This document shows positions 42,981-51,630 of a DNA stretch of 64,000 bases, in pieces. The stretch is from Kitasatospora sp. GAS204B (GTDB lineage Bacteria > Actinomycetota > Actinomycetes > Streptomycetales > Streptomycetaceae): the NCBI RefSeq assembly GCF_029892155.1, contig NZ_JARZAG010000004.1, positions 344,138 through 408,137 of the forward strand, given 5' to 3'. Position 1 is the stretch's first letter; every line of letters starts with the position of its first letter. The notes under the pieces were generated by a model. The model saw only the letters and a list, made by a program, of their open reading frames with translations. It was not told the DNA's origin and searched no databases. Position numbers and translations under genes: made by a program.

Positions 42981-44510
42981 ATGGCAGATGACTACCTTTC
43001 GCGCATCGGCAAGCTCATCCGTGACGCCCGCAAGCACCGCGGCTGGACCCAGGCGGAGCTGGGCACGGCACTCGGCACCAGCCAGAGCGCGGTCAACCGG
43101 ATCGAGAACGGCGGGCAGAACATCAGCCTTGAGATGATCGCCCGGATCAGTGAGGCGCTGGACAGCGAGATCGTCTCGCTCGGCTACGCCGGACCGATGC
43201 ACCTGCGGGTGGTCGGCGGCCGTCGCCTGTCCGGCAGCATCGACGTCAAGACCAGCAAGAACGCCTGCGTCGCGCTGCTCTGCGCCTCGCTGCTGACCAC
43301 CGGCCGCACCACCCTGCGCCGGGTGGCCCGGATCGAGGAGGTCTACCGCCTGCTGGAGGTGCTGAACAGCATCGGCGTGAAGACCCGCTGGATCAACGAC
43401 GGCGCCGACCTGGAGATCACCCCGCCCGCCGAGCTGGACCTGGACGCCATGGACCAGGCCGCGGCCCGCCGCACCCGCTCGATCATCATGTTCCTCGGCC
43501 CGCTGATGCACCGGGTGGACCGCTTCAAGCTCCCCTACGCCGGCGGCTGCGACCTCGGCACCCGCACCGTCGAGCCGCACATGGCAGCGCTGCGCCGCTT
43601 CGGCCTCGAGGTCACCGCCACCACCGGCGTCTACCACGCCGAGGTCGACCGCCAGGTCGGCCCCGACCGCCCGATCGTGCTGACCGAGCGCGGCGACACC
43701 GTGACCGAGAACGCGCTGCTGGCCGCCGCCCGGCACGACGGCGTCTCGGTGATCCGCAACGCCAGCCCCAACTACATGGTCCAGGACCTCTGCTTCTTCC
43801 TGGAGCGACTCGGCGTCGAGATCGAGGGCATCGGCACCACCACCCTCACCGTGCACGGCCGGCCCGTGATCGACTGCGACGTCGACTACGCGCCCTCCGA
43901 GGACCCGGTCGAGGCGATGAGCCTGCTGGCCGCCGCCGTCGTCACCGAGTCCGAACTGACGGTCCGCCGGGCGCCGGTGGAGTTCCTGGAGATCGAGCTC
44001 GCCGTCCTGGAGGAGATGGGCCTGGACTACGACCGCAGTCCCGAGTACGCCGCCGACAACGGCCGCACCCGGCTGGTCGACCTGACGGTCCGCCCGTCCA
44101 AGCTGCACGCGCCGATCGACAAGATCCACCCGATGCCCTTCCCCGGCATCAACATCGACAACGTCCCGTTCTTCGCGGCCATCGCCGCCACCGCGCAGGG
44201 CTCCACGCTGATCCACGACTGGGTCTACGACAACCGGGCCATCTACCTGACCGAGCTGACCCGGCTCGGCGCCCACGTCCAGCTGATGGACCCGCACCGG
44301 GTCCTGGTCGAAGGCCCGACCCGCTGGCGCGCCGCCGAGATGATGTGCCCGCCCGCGCTGCGCCCGGCCGTGGTGGTGCTGCTGGCGATGCTGGCAACCG
44401 AGGGGACGTCGGTGCTGCGCAACGTGTACGTGATCAACCGCGGTTACGAGGACCTGGCGGACCGGCTGAACTCGATCGGGGCGCAGATCGAGACGTTCCG
44501 CGACATCTGA
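42981..44510 (+). CDS. HTH-enolpyruvyl transferase fusion (MurA-like, UDP-GlcNAc 1-carboxyvinyltransferase family)
   Basis: A 509-residue protein. Residues 5-68 form an XRE/HipB-like HTH (LIRDARKHRGWTQAELGTALGTSQSAVNRIEN). From residue 73 it follows MurA: K93/N94 (TSKNAC), the PEP-binding Cys190 in PYAGGCDLG (Cys115 of E. coli) and NRGYEDLADRLNSIGA near the end. The catalytic-Asp loop reads FPGINIDNVPFF instead of FPTDMQAQ. MurA commits UDP-GlcNAc to peptidoglycan. This MurA2-type paralogue may be an enzyme, a regulator or both. It starts at ATG 42981, probably leaderless. Confidence 0.88.
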   Translation: MADDYLSRIGKLIRDARKHRGWTQAELGTALGTSQSAVNRIENGGQNISLEMIARISEALDSEIVSLGYAGPMHLRVVGGRRLSGSIDVKTSKNACVALLCASLLTTGRTTLRRVARIEEVYRLLEVLNSIGVKTRWINDGADLEITPPAELDLDAMDQAAARRTRSIIMFLGPLMHRVDRFKLPYAGGCDLGTRTVEPHMAALRRFGLEVTATTGVYHAEVDRQVGPDRPIVLTERGDTVTENALLAAARHDGVSVIRNASPNYMVQDLCFFLERLGVEIEGIGTTTLTVHGRPVIDCDVDYAPSEDPVEAMSLLAAAVVTESELTVRRAPVEFLEIELAVLEEMGLDYDRSPEYAADNGRTRLVDLTVRPSKLHAPIDKIHPMPFPGINIDNVPFFAAIAATAQGSTLIHDWVYDNRAIYLTELTRLGAHVQLMDPHRVLVEGPTRWRAAEMMCPPALRPAVVVLLAMLATEGTSVLRNVYVINRGYEDLADRLNSIGAQIETFRDI

Positions 44511-44528
44511 GCGGCGCTCCGCGTCGCG

Positions 44529-44562
44529 GGCCCGGCCGATCCTCATGGCGATCGGCCGGGCC
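44529..44562 (+). terminator. 13-bp perfect hairpin after the HTH-MurA gene
   Basis: GGCCCGGCCGATC (44529-44541) pairs with GATCGGCCGGGCC (44550-44562) around an 8-nt loop, 19 nt after the stop. Confidence 0.85.
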
Positions 44563-44667
44563 GCGGTGTTTCGGGGCAGACGGATATCAGCGGCGGGCCG
44601 TCGCGCGCAGGCTCTACGCTGCTGACGATCCGTTCCTGTTCGTCCGCTCTCCTGAGGTCACTTGCCC

Positions 44668-46434
44668 ATGCGCTGGTCCCAGATGCACATCCCCACCCTC
44701 CGCGAGACCCCCGCGGACGCCGACGCGCCGAGTCACCGCCTGCTGCTGCGCGCCGGGTACGTCAAGCAGCTGATGGCGGGTCACTACTCGCTGCTGCCGC
44801 TCGCGGTGCGGGTGCGGGCCAAGGTGATGGGGATCATCCGCGAGGAGATGAACGCGATCGGCGCGCAGGAGTTCCTGCTCCCGACCATGCATCCGGCGGA
44901 GGTCTGGCAGCGCAGCGGGCGTTGGACGATCATGGGCGAGGAGATGTTCCGGCTCAAGGACCGCAAGGGCGCCCAGCTCGCCCTCGGCATGACGCACGAG
45001 GAGATCTTCGCCACGCTCGCCGCCGACCTCAGCTCCTACCGCCAACTGCCGCAGATCTGGTACCAGTTCCAGACCAAGTTCCGCGACGAGCCGCGCCCCA
45101 AGGCCGGTCTGCTGCGGACCCGCGAGTTCACCATGAAGGACGCCTACTCCTTCGACCTCGCGAGCGACGGCCTGGACACCGCCTTCGAACGCCAACGTGC
45201 CGCCTACCTGCGGATCTTCGCCCGGCTCGGCATTCCCGCGATCCCGGTCGAGGCGTCCAGCGGCACCATGGGCGGGTCGACCTCGACGGAGTTCATGTGC
45301 CCGGCGGAGGTGGGTGAGGACCTCGTCGTCCACTGTCCCGCCTGCGGGTACGCGGCGAACATCGAGAAGGCGACTTCTCGACTGTCGGCGCTGGAGGAGG
45401 CCTCGGGCGCGGCGGAGCTCGAGCGCTTCGACACCCCGGGCGTGCGGACCATCGAGGACCTGGCGACCGGTTTCGGTGCGGCGGCGGAGCGGCAGGTCAA
45501 GACGCTGGTGTACGTGCTGGACGAGCGGCTCACGTTGGTGCTGTTGCGCGGCGACCACGCGCTGGCCGAGCAGAAGTTGATCGACGCCACCGGCGCGAAC
45601 GCGGTGCGGCCGGCCCGCCCCGAGGAGATCCAGGCTGCGCTCGGCGCGCTGCCCGGGAGCCTCGGCGCCGTCGGTGTCTCCTCGCTTCCGGTGCTCGCCG
45701 ACGAGGCACTGCGCGGACGGCGGGCGATGTTCACGGGCGCGAACGTCGACGGCGTGCACCTGCGGGGCGTGGACGTCGAGCGGGACATCACGGTCGGGCA
45801 GTGGGCCGAGCTGCGCGAGGTGGCGGTCGGCGAGCCGTGCGTCTCGTGCGGTGCGCCCTTGCAGGTGCGGAAGGCGATCGAGGTCGGCCACATCTTCAAG
45901 CTCGGCTACAAGTACAGCGAGGCGTTCGGCCTGATCGTCCAGGACGCGGCCGGCGCCCCCGTCAACCTCATCATGGGCAGCTACGGCATCGGCGTCGAGC
46001 GCGCGATGGCCGCCGCGATCGAGTGCCACCACGACGAGAAGGGCATCACCTGGCCGCTGTCGATCGCCCCGTTCGCGGTGGCGGTGGTGATCGCCCAGCC
46101 CAAGGACGCGGAGACGGCGAAGGCGGGCGAGGACGTCTACCGGCAGTTGCTCGCGGCCGGCGTCGAGGTGATCGTGGACGACCGCGACGAGCGGCTCGGC
46201 GTGAAGTTCGCCGATGTCGAGCTGGTCGGCATCCCGCTGCGGGTGACGGTCGGCAAGCGCGGGCTGGCCGAGGGCGTCGTGGAACTGACCTCCCGGGCGA
46301 CGGGGGAGACGGAGCGGGTGCCGGTGGGCGAGATCGCGGAGCGGGTGCGGAAGGTGGTGACGTCCGCAACCGAGTTGGGCGCGACCTTCGTCGGCGGCAC
46401 CATGCTGGGCGGCCGGGCCTTCCCCGCGTACTGA
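44668..46434 (+). CDS. proS: prolyl-tRNA synthetase, bacterial type
   Basis: A 588-residue class II synthetase of the bacterial architecture: motif 1 region near LLPTMHPAEVWQRSGRW, motif 2 in FRDEPRPKAGLLRTREFTMKD, the inserted editing domain (about 225-405), and motif 3 in MGSYGIGVERAMAA. The anticodon-binding domain is at the C-terminus. TACGCT at 44615-44620 suggests a promoter with about a 40-nt leader, and TGAGG (44653-44657) a weak RBS for ATG 44668. Streptomyces often carry two proS genes; I cannot tell here whether this is the only one. Confidence 0.95.
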   Translation: MRWSQMHIPTLRETPADADAPSHRLLLRAGYVKQLMAGHYSLLPLAVRVRAKVMGIIREEMNAIGAQEFLLPTMHPAEVWQRSGRWTIMGEEMFRLKDRKGAQLALGMTHEEIFATLAADLSSYRQLPQIWYQFQTKFRDEPRPKAGLLRTREFTMKDAYSFDLASDGLDTAFERQRAAYLRIFARLGIPAIPVEASSGTMGGSTSTEFMCPAEVGEDLVVHCPACGYAANIEKATSRLSALEEASGAAELERFDTPGVRTIEDLATGFGAAAERQVKTLVYVLDERLTLVLLRGDHALAEQKLIDATGANAVRPARPEEIQAALGALPGSLGAVGVSSLPVLADEALRGRRAMFTGANVDGVHLRGVDVERDITVGQWAELREVAVGEPCVSCGAPLQVRKAIEVGHIFKLGYKYSEAFGLIVQDAAGAPVNLIMGSYGIGVERAMAAAIECHHDEKGITWPLSIAPFAVAVVIAQPKDAETAKAGEDVYRQLLAAGVEVIVDDRDERLGVKFADVELVGIPLRVTVGKRGLAEGVVELTSRATGETERVPVGEIAERVRKVVTSATELGATFVGGTMLGGRAFPAY

Positions 46435-46439
46435 GCGCA

Positions 46440-47312
46440 TCACAGGTCGCGTCGCCGCACCAGCAGCAGTGGCAGCAGCACCGCGACCAGCGGCCAGATC
46501 AGGTACGTCAGCCAGGAGCCGGTGATCGTCGCCGGATAGGGGCCGAACAGCTGCTGGCGGCCGCCGATGAAGGCCAGGCGCTCCCAGGCGGCGATCGGCA
46601 TCAGGTTGTGGAGGTCGCAGATCCACCGCTTGTCGGGGGAGTTGAAGAGGTTCGGCAGGAGCAGCAGAACCCCGACGGTGGCGATCACCGTGGTTGCGCT
46701 GTGCTTGATCAGGGCGCCCAGGCCGAAGCCGATCAGCGCGCAGACCACCGGGAAGAGGGCGGAGGCGATGACGCAGCGCAGCGCGCCCGGTTGGCTGATC
46801 GAGATCCCGATGTGACGGTGCGACAGGATCGCCTGGGTCAGCCAGAACGAGCCGAAGGCCATCACCGCCCCCGCGACCAGCATCAGCCCGGTCAGCACCG
46901 CCACCTTGGCCGCGAGCACCGAGCGGCGGGCCGGGACGGCGGCGAAGGTGGTTCTGATCATGCCCGTGCTGTACTCGCCGACGATCGCGATGGCGCCGAT
47001 GCCGCCGGCCGCGAGGGCCACGATCCAGGCGGAGTTGTTGGTGAAGGCGTCCCGCATGGCCCAGTACGGGACGAACCAGTAGTTCTTCACCTCCGCCGAG
47101 TAGTTGGGGTAGTTGGCCAGGTCCGACCGGGCGGCGTTGGCGTTGGCGGCCAGGATGGCCAGCACGGTGGCGGCCAGCGCCCAGTGGATCGAGCGCAGCG
47201 ACCAGAGCTTGGTCCACTCGGCGGCCAGCAGGTCGCGGAAGCGGGCACGCGGCTCGGCGACAGCGGCTGCAGCTGTGGCGGCGGGGGACGGGGAGTCAAC
47301 GGTGATGGTCAT
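46440..47312 (-). CDS. ABC-2 type transporter permease
   Basis: A 290-residue membrane protein with six predicted helices after a cytoplasmic N-terminus (RARFRDLLAAEWTKLWSLRSIHWAL, the usual actinobacterial ABC-2 start). TGMIRTTFAAVPARRSVLAAKV is a conserved coupling region. Its ATG overlaps the TGA of the ATPase gene (ATGA), so they form one exporter. The neighbouring divergent two-component system may control it. Substrate unknown; antibiotic or lipid export is possible. It converges with proS with 5 nt between stops. Confidence 0.9.
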   Translation of the reverse strand: MTITVDSPSPAATAAAAVAEPRARFRDLLAAEWTKLWSLRSIHWALAATVLAILAANANAARSDLANYPNYSAEVKNYWFVPYWAMRDAFTNNSAWIVALAAGGIGAIAIVGEYSTGMIRTTFAAVPARRSVLAAKVAVLTGLMLVAGAVMAFGSFWLTQAILSHRHIGISISQPGALRCVIASALFPVVCALIGFGLGALIKHSATTVIATVGVLLLLPNLFNSPDKRWICDLHNLMPIAAWERLAFIGGRQQLFGPYPATITGSWLTYLIWPLVAVLLPLLLVRRRDL

Positions 47313-48223
47313 GTGCGGTCTCCGGCGAGGTATTCGACGCTGTCGGCGGTGAGTTCCATGAAGGCCTGTTCCAACGAGGCGGTGCGGGTGACGAGTTCGG
47401 TGAGCCGGATCCGGTGCTGGAAGGCGAGCTCGCCCACCCGCTCGGCGTCCAGTCCGGTGATGGTCAACTGGTCGGGGCCGCCGTCCGGCCGGACCACCGC
47501 CCCGGCGGCGGTGAGCAGCGCGGTCAGCGCGTCGGCCTCGGGCGTCCGGACGGCCACGCCCGGCGCAGTGCCGCGCGCCGCGAACTCCGCGATGCTGGCG
47601 TCCGCGAGCAGCGCACCGCGGCCGATCACGATCAGCCGGTCGGCGGTGCTCTGCATCTCGCTCATCAGATGGCTGGAGACGAAGACCGTGCGGCCCTCGG
47701 CGGCCAGCCGCCGGCAGAGCCCGCGCACCCAGAGCACGCCCTCCGGGTCGAGGCCGTTGAACGGTTCGTCGAAGAGCAGCACCGGCGGGTCGCCGAGCAG
47801 TGCGGCGGCGATCCCGAGCCGCTGGCGCATGCCCAGCGAGAAGCCGCCGATCCGCCGGTTCGCCGCGCTGCCCAACCCCACCTCCCGCAGCACCTCGTCG
47901 ACCCGCCCGCGCGGGATCCGGTTGCTCTGGGCGAGCGCCGTGAGGTGAGCCCGGGCGCTGCGGCCGCCGTGCACGTCGCCCGCGTCGAGCAGCGCGCCGA
48001 CCTGTCGCAGGCCGCGCGGATTGCCGGCGAACGGGCGGCCGTTGACGGTGGCGGTGCCGCTGGTCGGCGCGTTCAGGCCGAGCAGCAGGCGCAGCGTGGT
48101 GCTCTTGCCGGCGCCGTTGGGGCCGAGGAAGCCGGTCACGTGGCCGGGGCGCACGGTGAAGGTCAGGCCGTTGACGGCGGTGGTGCCGCCGTAACGCTTC
48201 GTCAGTTCGTTGATTTCGATCAC
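47309..48223 (-). CDS. ABC transporter ATP-binding protein
   Basis: A 304-residue ATPase: Walker A GPNGAGKST (about 38-46), signature GFSLGMRQRLGIAAALLG, Walker B VLLFDEPFNGLDPEG, and a C-terminal extension (about 215-304) typical of drug-export ATPases of the DrrA/CcmA group. The GTG start at 48223 has no RBS, so it may be translated from a leaderless or very short-leader mRNA. It is divergent from the sensor kinase gene across 133 nt. Confidence 0.93.
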   Translation of the reverse strand: MIEINELTKRYGGTTAVNGLTFTVRPGHVTGFLGPNGAGKSTTLRLLLGLNAPTSGTATVNGRPFAGNPRGLRQVGALLDAGDVHGGRSARAHLTALAQSNRIPRGRVDEVLREVGLGSAANRRIGGFSLGMRQRLGIAAALLGDPPVLLFDEPFNGLDPEGVLWVRGLCRRLAAEGRTVFVSSHLMSEMQSTADRLIVIGRGALLADASIAEFAARGTAPGVAVRTPEADALTALLTAAGAVVRPDGGPDQLTITGLDAERVGELAFQHRIRLTELVTRTASLEQAFMELTADSVEYLAGDRT

Positions 48224-48272
48224 GTTGAGAACAGTGCCGGGCGGCAGGCCCGTCGCACATGCGGCTGCGGGC

Positions 48273-48278
48273 TAGAAT
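48273..48278 (+). promoter_or_regulatory. alternative -10 (TAGAAT) upstream of the sensor kinase
   Basis: TAGAAT at 48273-48278 is a good -10 hexamer and would give a leader of about 70 nt. A second candidate, TACGAT (48345-48350), lies 6 nt before the GTG and would make the mRNA leaderless. Confidence 0.4.
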
Positions 48279-48344
48279 CGGTGCCGCCGACCTGGCCCCG
48301 AGGATTACGCCCGTGGGCCGATGCCCGGGCCGGCCGGAACTGAA

Positions 48345-48350
48345 TACGAT
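48345..48350 (+). promoter_or_regulatory. -10 hexamer for a leaderless start (sensor kinase)
   Basis: TACGAT is followed by CACCGC and the GTG at 48357. Confidence 0.5.
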
Positions 48351-48356
48351 CACCGC

Positions 48357-49616
48357 GTGGACGACACTCCCGCTCTCCCGTTGCTCAAGCGTGTGCCTCC
48401 GGCGGTCCGGACGGCCCTCGTCTGGACGGCCGTGGCCCTGTACCCGCTGGTGCTGGTCGCCGCGGTGCGCCTGGCCCAGACGGCGCACGGCGCGCCGCAC
48501 TCGTTCGGACCGGTGCCGGCACCGGTCGGCGGCGCGAGTGTCCAGGCCGCCTACCCCGTCCTCGCCACGCTGCTGCCCGTCGGCCTGCTGGGCCGACGGC
48601 CGCTGCTCGCCCTGGCGTCGATGACGGCGGGCGCCTTCCTCGCGGAGGTGTCGCTGGCGGACTGGCCCTTCCTGATAGTGGCGGAGAGCCTGCTGTTGGG
48701 CGCCGCGGTCTGCTTCGTCGCGTTCCGCCACCCGCGCCGGACCTCCGCCGTGGCTGCCGGGTTGACCTGTGCCGGGCTGCTGAGTGCCGCTCCGATCTGG
48801 CTGCGCCAGTTCGCGCTGGGCGTGCCCGCCGCCGCGGTCCTGGTCCTGCTGATCCTCACCGCCTGGCTGATCGGCAACTCGGTTCGCCAGCACCGCGAGT
48901 ACGCCGATTCGCTGCGCGCGCGCAACGCCGCCCAGGCGGTGACGGCCGAACGGCTGGAGATCGCCCGCGAGTTGCACGACCTGGTGGCGCACAGCATCGG
49001 CATCATCGCGATCCAGGCCGGGGTGGGCAGCCGGGTGATGGACACCCAGCCGGAGGAGGCGCGCAACGCCCTGCGCGCGATCGAGGCGACCAGCCGCGAG
49101 ACGCTGGCCGGGCTGCGGCGCACGCTCGGCTCGCTCCGCCGCCCGGTGACCGGCCTGGAGCCGGGCCTGGAACCGGCGGCGCAGGCCGCGCCGCGCGGGC
49201 CGGCCCCGATGCTGGCGGACGTCGAGCGGCTGGCCGAGGCAACGGGCGCCACCGGGCTCGCGGTCGAAGTGCGCTGGCGGGGGGAGCGGCGTGTGCTCGC
49301 GTCCGAGATCGAGCTCTCCGCCTTCCGGATCATCCAGGAGGCGGTGACCAACGTGGTGCGGCATGCCGGGACGCGGCGGTGCGAGGTGCTGATCGACTAT
49401 CAGGAGGCGCTGCTGTCGATCGAGATCGGCGACCGGGGGCGGGGCGGGGACGCGCTGGGAGCTGGCGGCGGCAGCGGGTTCGGCCTGATCGGGATGCGCG
49501 AGCGGGTGGCGCTGCTGCACGGCGAGTTCAGCGCCGGGCCGCGCCCCGGAGGTGGCTTCCGGGTGGCGGCGCGGCTACCGGTCCCGGTGACGGCGGCGGA
49601 GGTGGTGGTCCGATGA
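48357..49616 (+). CDS. two-component sensor histidine kinase (NarL-type partner)
   Basis: A 419-residue membrane kinase. About four to five hydrophobic helices span residues 20-175. The HisKA_3 phosphoacceptor is in ERLEIARELHDLVAHSIGIIAIQAGVG, and the HATPase has IIQEAVTNVVRHAG and GSGFGLIGMRERVALLHGEF. Intramembrane-sensing kinases of this kind often control adjacent ABC exporters. It is coupled to its response regulator by ATGA. I start at GTG 48357; the frame extends upstream but the -10 argues against it. Confidence 0.92.
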   Translation: MDDTPALPLLKRVPPAVRTALVWTAVALYPLVLVAAVRLAQTAHGAPHSFGPVPAPVGGASVQAAYPVLATLLPVGLLGRRPLLALASMTAGAFLAEVSLADWPFLIVAESLLLGAAVCFVAFRHPRRTSAVAAGLTCAGLLSAAPIWLRQFALGVPAAAVLVLLILTAWLIGNSVRQHREYADSLRARNAAQAVTAERLEIARELHDLVAHSIGIIAIQAGVGSRVMDTQPEEARNALRAIEATSRETLAGLRRTLGSLRRPVTGLEPGLEPAAQAAPRGPAPMLADVERLAEATGATGLAVEVRWRGERRVLASEIELSAFRIIQEAVTNVVRHAGTRRCEVLIDYQEALLSIEIGDRGRGGDALGAGGGSGFGLIGMRERVALLHGEFSAGPRPGGGFRVAARLPVPVTAAEVVVR

Positions 49617-50290
49617 CGGTGCGCGTGCTGCTGGTCGACGACCAGCCCCTGGTGCGGGCCGGCCTGCGGGTGCTCGCGGCCGACACCCCCGACCTCGTGG
49701 TGGTCGGTGAGGCGGGCAACGGCACCGAGGCGGTGCGGCTGACCCGCGAGGAGCAACCCGACGTGGTGGTGATGGACATCCGGATGCCCGGGATGGACGG
49801 CATCGAGGCCACCCGGATCATCACCGGAGACGGCGGCCCGGTGCGGGTCCTGATGCTGACCACCTTCGATGACGACGACTACGTGTACGCCGCACTGCGC
49901 GCCGGCGCGAGCGGCTTCCTGGTCAAGGACATGGCGCTGGAGGACATCCTCGGCGGCATCCGGGTGGTCGCCGCCGGGGACGCGCTGATCGCCCCCGCGG
50001 TCACCCGGCGGCTGATCGAGGAGTTCGTCAGCCGCCCGGAGCACCGCCCTGCCCCACCCCCGCGCCCGCAGGCGGTCGAGGGCATCACCGAGCGGGAACT
50101 GGAGGTGCTGACCCTGGTCGGGCGGGGCCGGTCCAACAGCGAGATCGCGATCGAGCTCTACATCAGTGTGGCGACCGTCAAGGCCCATGTGGCGCGGCTG
50201 CTCAGCAAACTGGCGGCCAGGGACCGGGTGCAGCTGGTGATCACGGCGTACGAGCTGGGGGTGGTCAGGACGGGTCGCCCGGAGGCCTGA
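49613..50290 (+). CDS. LuxR/NarL-type response regulator
   Basis: A 225-residue regulator. The receiver domain has the phospho-accepting Asp in VVVMDIRMPGMDG (about residue 54), with the acidic pair in LLVDDQP and Lys in GFLVKDMA. The C-terminal LuxR HTH is ITERELEVLTLVGRGRSNSEIAIELYISVATVKAHVARLLSKL. It pairs with the upstream kinase and probably controls the divergent ABC exporter. Confidence 0.95.
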   Translation: MTVRVLLVDDQPLVRAGLRVLAADTPDLVVVGEAGNGTEAVRLTREEQPDVVVMDIRMPGMDGIEATRIITGDGGPVRVLMLTTFDDDDYVYAALRAGASGFLVKDMALEDILGGIRVVAAGDALIAPAVTRRLIEEFVSRPEHRPAPPPRPQAVEGITERELEVLTLVGRGRSNSEIAIELYISVATVKAHVARLLSKLAARDRVQLVITAYELGVVRTGRPEA

Positions 50291-50436
50291 ATCCCGCGTC
50301 CGCGCACCGCCGATTCGCGGTTCGCGGCAGCCGTGGCCACCAGGCGCGGTGCCCCCGGTGCCCCGACCCCGGACCTACGCCCCCCGCCCTACCCCCGCCC
50401 CGCCCTGGGCCCCACGCCGGCGGCGGGGCGCGGCGC

Positions 50437-50442
50437 TACCGT
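50437..50442 (+). promoter_or_regulatory. -10 hexamer for a leaderless start (GAF kinase)
   Basis: TACCGT is followed by GGGCCC and the ATG at 50449, with no RBS. Confidence 0.45.
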
Positions 50443-50448
50443 GGGCCC

Positions 50449-51630
50449 ATGGGGACCACGCAGCACCAGCCCGCCGTCGGCGGCGCCACCGCCCACCCGC
50501 TCGATGACGCCTGCGTCGATGGCCTGGAGGCCCTCAGCGAAGCCGTCCTCGCCATGAGCGGCCACCTGGAGGTGCGCGAGGTGCTCCGGCGGATCACCGC
50601 CTCCGCGCGTTCGCTCCTCGGCGCCGAGTACGCGGCGCTCGGCGTCCCCGACGATCACGGGGGCTTCGCGCAGTTCGTGGTGGACGGGGTGAGCGACGAG
50701 CAGTGGAAGGCGATCGGACCGCTGCCGCGCCAGCACGGGGTGCTCGCCACGATGCTGCACGACCCGGCGCCCACCCGGCTCGCCGATGTCCGCAAGGCGC
50801 CCGCGTTCGAGGGGTGGCCCGACGCGCATCCGGAGCTGGGCGACTTCCTCGGGATGCCGATCCGCGACGACGACGAGATCCTCGGCGCGATCTTCCTGGC
50901 CAACAAGGCGGGCGGCTTCACCGACCACGACGAGCGGCTGCTGCGGATCCTGGCCGCGCACGCCTCGATCGCGCTCGCCAACGCCCGCCTCTACGAGCGC
51001 AGCCGCGAACTCACCCTGGCCGGCGAGCGGGCCCGGATCGCACACGACCTGCACGATGCCGTCTCGCAGAAGCTGTTCAGCCTGCGCCTGACCGCCAAGG
51101 CCGCCGCCAAGCTGCTCGACCGCGACCCGGCCCGGGCCCGCGTCGAGCTCACCGAGGTGGCGAAGCTGGCCGCCGAGGCGGCGGACGAACTGCGCGACGT
51201 GGTCGTGGAGCTGAGGCCGGCGGCGCTCGACGAGGACGGGCTGGTGGCAACCCTGGCCTCCCAGGCACAGGTGCTGGACCGGGCGCACACCGCCACCGTC
51301 GCGTTCGAGTCCGACGGCGGGGTGCGCACCCTGCCGCCCGCCCAGGAGGCGGCAGTGCTGCGGATCGCCCAGGAGGCGCTGCACAACGCGCTGCGCCACG
51401 CCGAGCCGACGAAGGTGTCGGTGACACTGCGCGGCACCGAGACCCGAGGAGCGGTGCTCACCGTCGCCGACGACGGGCGCGGCTTCGACCCGGACGCGGT
51501 CCGCGAGGCCGGGCGCCACCTCGGGCTGGTCTCGATGCGTGACCGCGCGCAGAGTGTCGGCGGACGGCTCACCCTCACCTCGGCCGCGGGACGCGGTACG
51601 GTCATCGAACTGGAGGTCCCCGGTGCCTGA
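50449..51630 (+). CDS. soluble GAF-domain sensor histidine kinase
   Basis: A 393-residue cytoplasmic kinase. A GAF domain (about 25-185) has ARSLLGAEYAALGVPDDHGGFAQFVVDGVSDEQWKAIGPLP and the DevS/DosT-like GDFLGMPIRDDDEILGAIFLANK. The HisKA_3 His lies in RARIAHDLHDAVSQKLFSLRL, followed by the ATPase (GLVSMRDRAQSVGGRL). DevS/DosT use haem-GAF to sense O2, CO or NO; whether this GAF binds haem cannot be told by eye. The response regulator gene overlaps its end. Confidence 0.93.
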   Translation: MGTTQHQPAVGGATAHPLDDACVDGLEALSEAVLAMSGHLEVREVLRRITASARSLLGAEYAALGVPDDHGGFAQFVVDGVSDEQWKAIGPLPRQHGVLATMLHDPAPTRLADVRKAPAFEGWPDAHPELGDFLGMPIRDDDEILGAIFLANKAGGFTDHDERLLRILAAHASIALANARLYERSRELTLAGERARIAHDLHDAVSQKLFSLRLTAKAAAKLLDRDPARARVELTEVAKLAAEAADELRDVVVELRPAALDEDGLVATLASQAQVLDRAHTATVAFESDGGVRTLPPAQEAAVLRIAQEALHNALRHAEPTKVSVTLRGTETRGAVLTVADDGRGFDPDAVREAGRHLGLVSMRDRAQSVGGRLTLTSAAGRGTVIELEVPGA

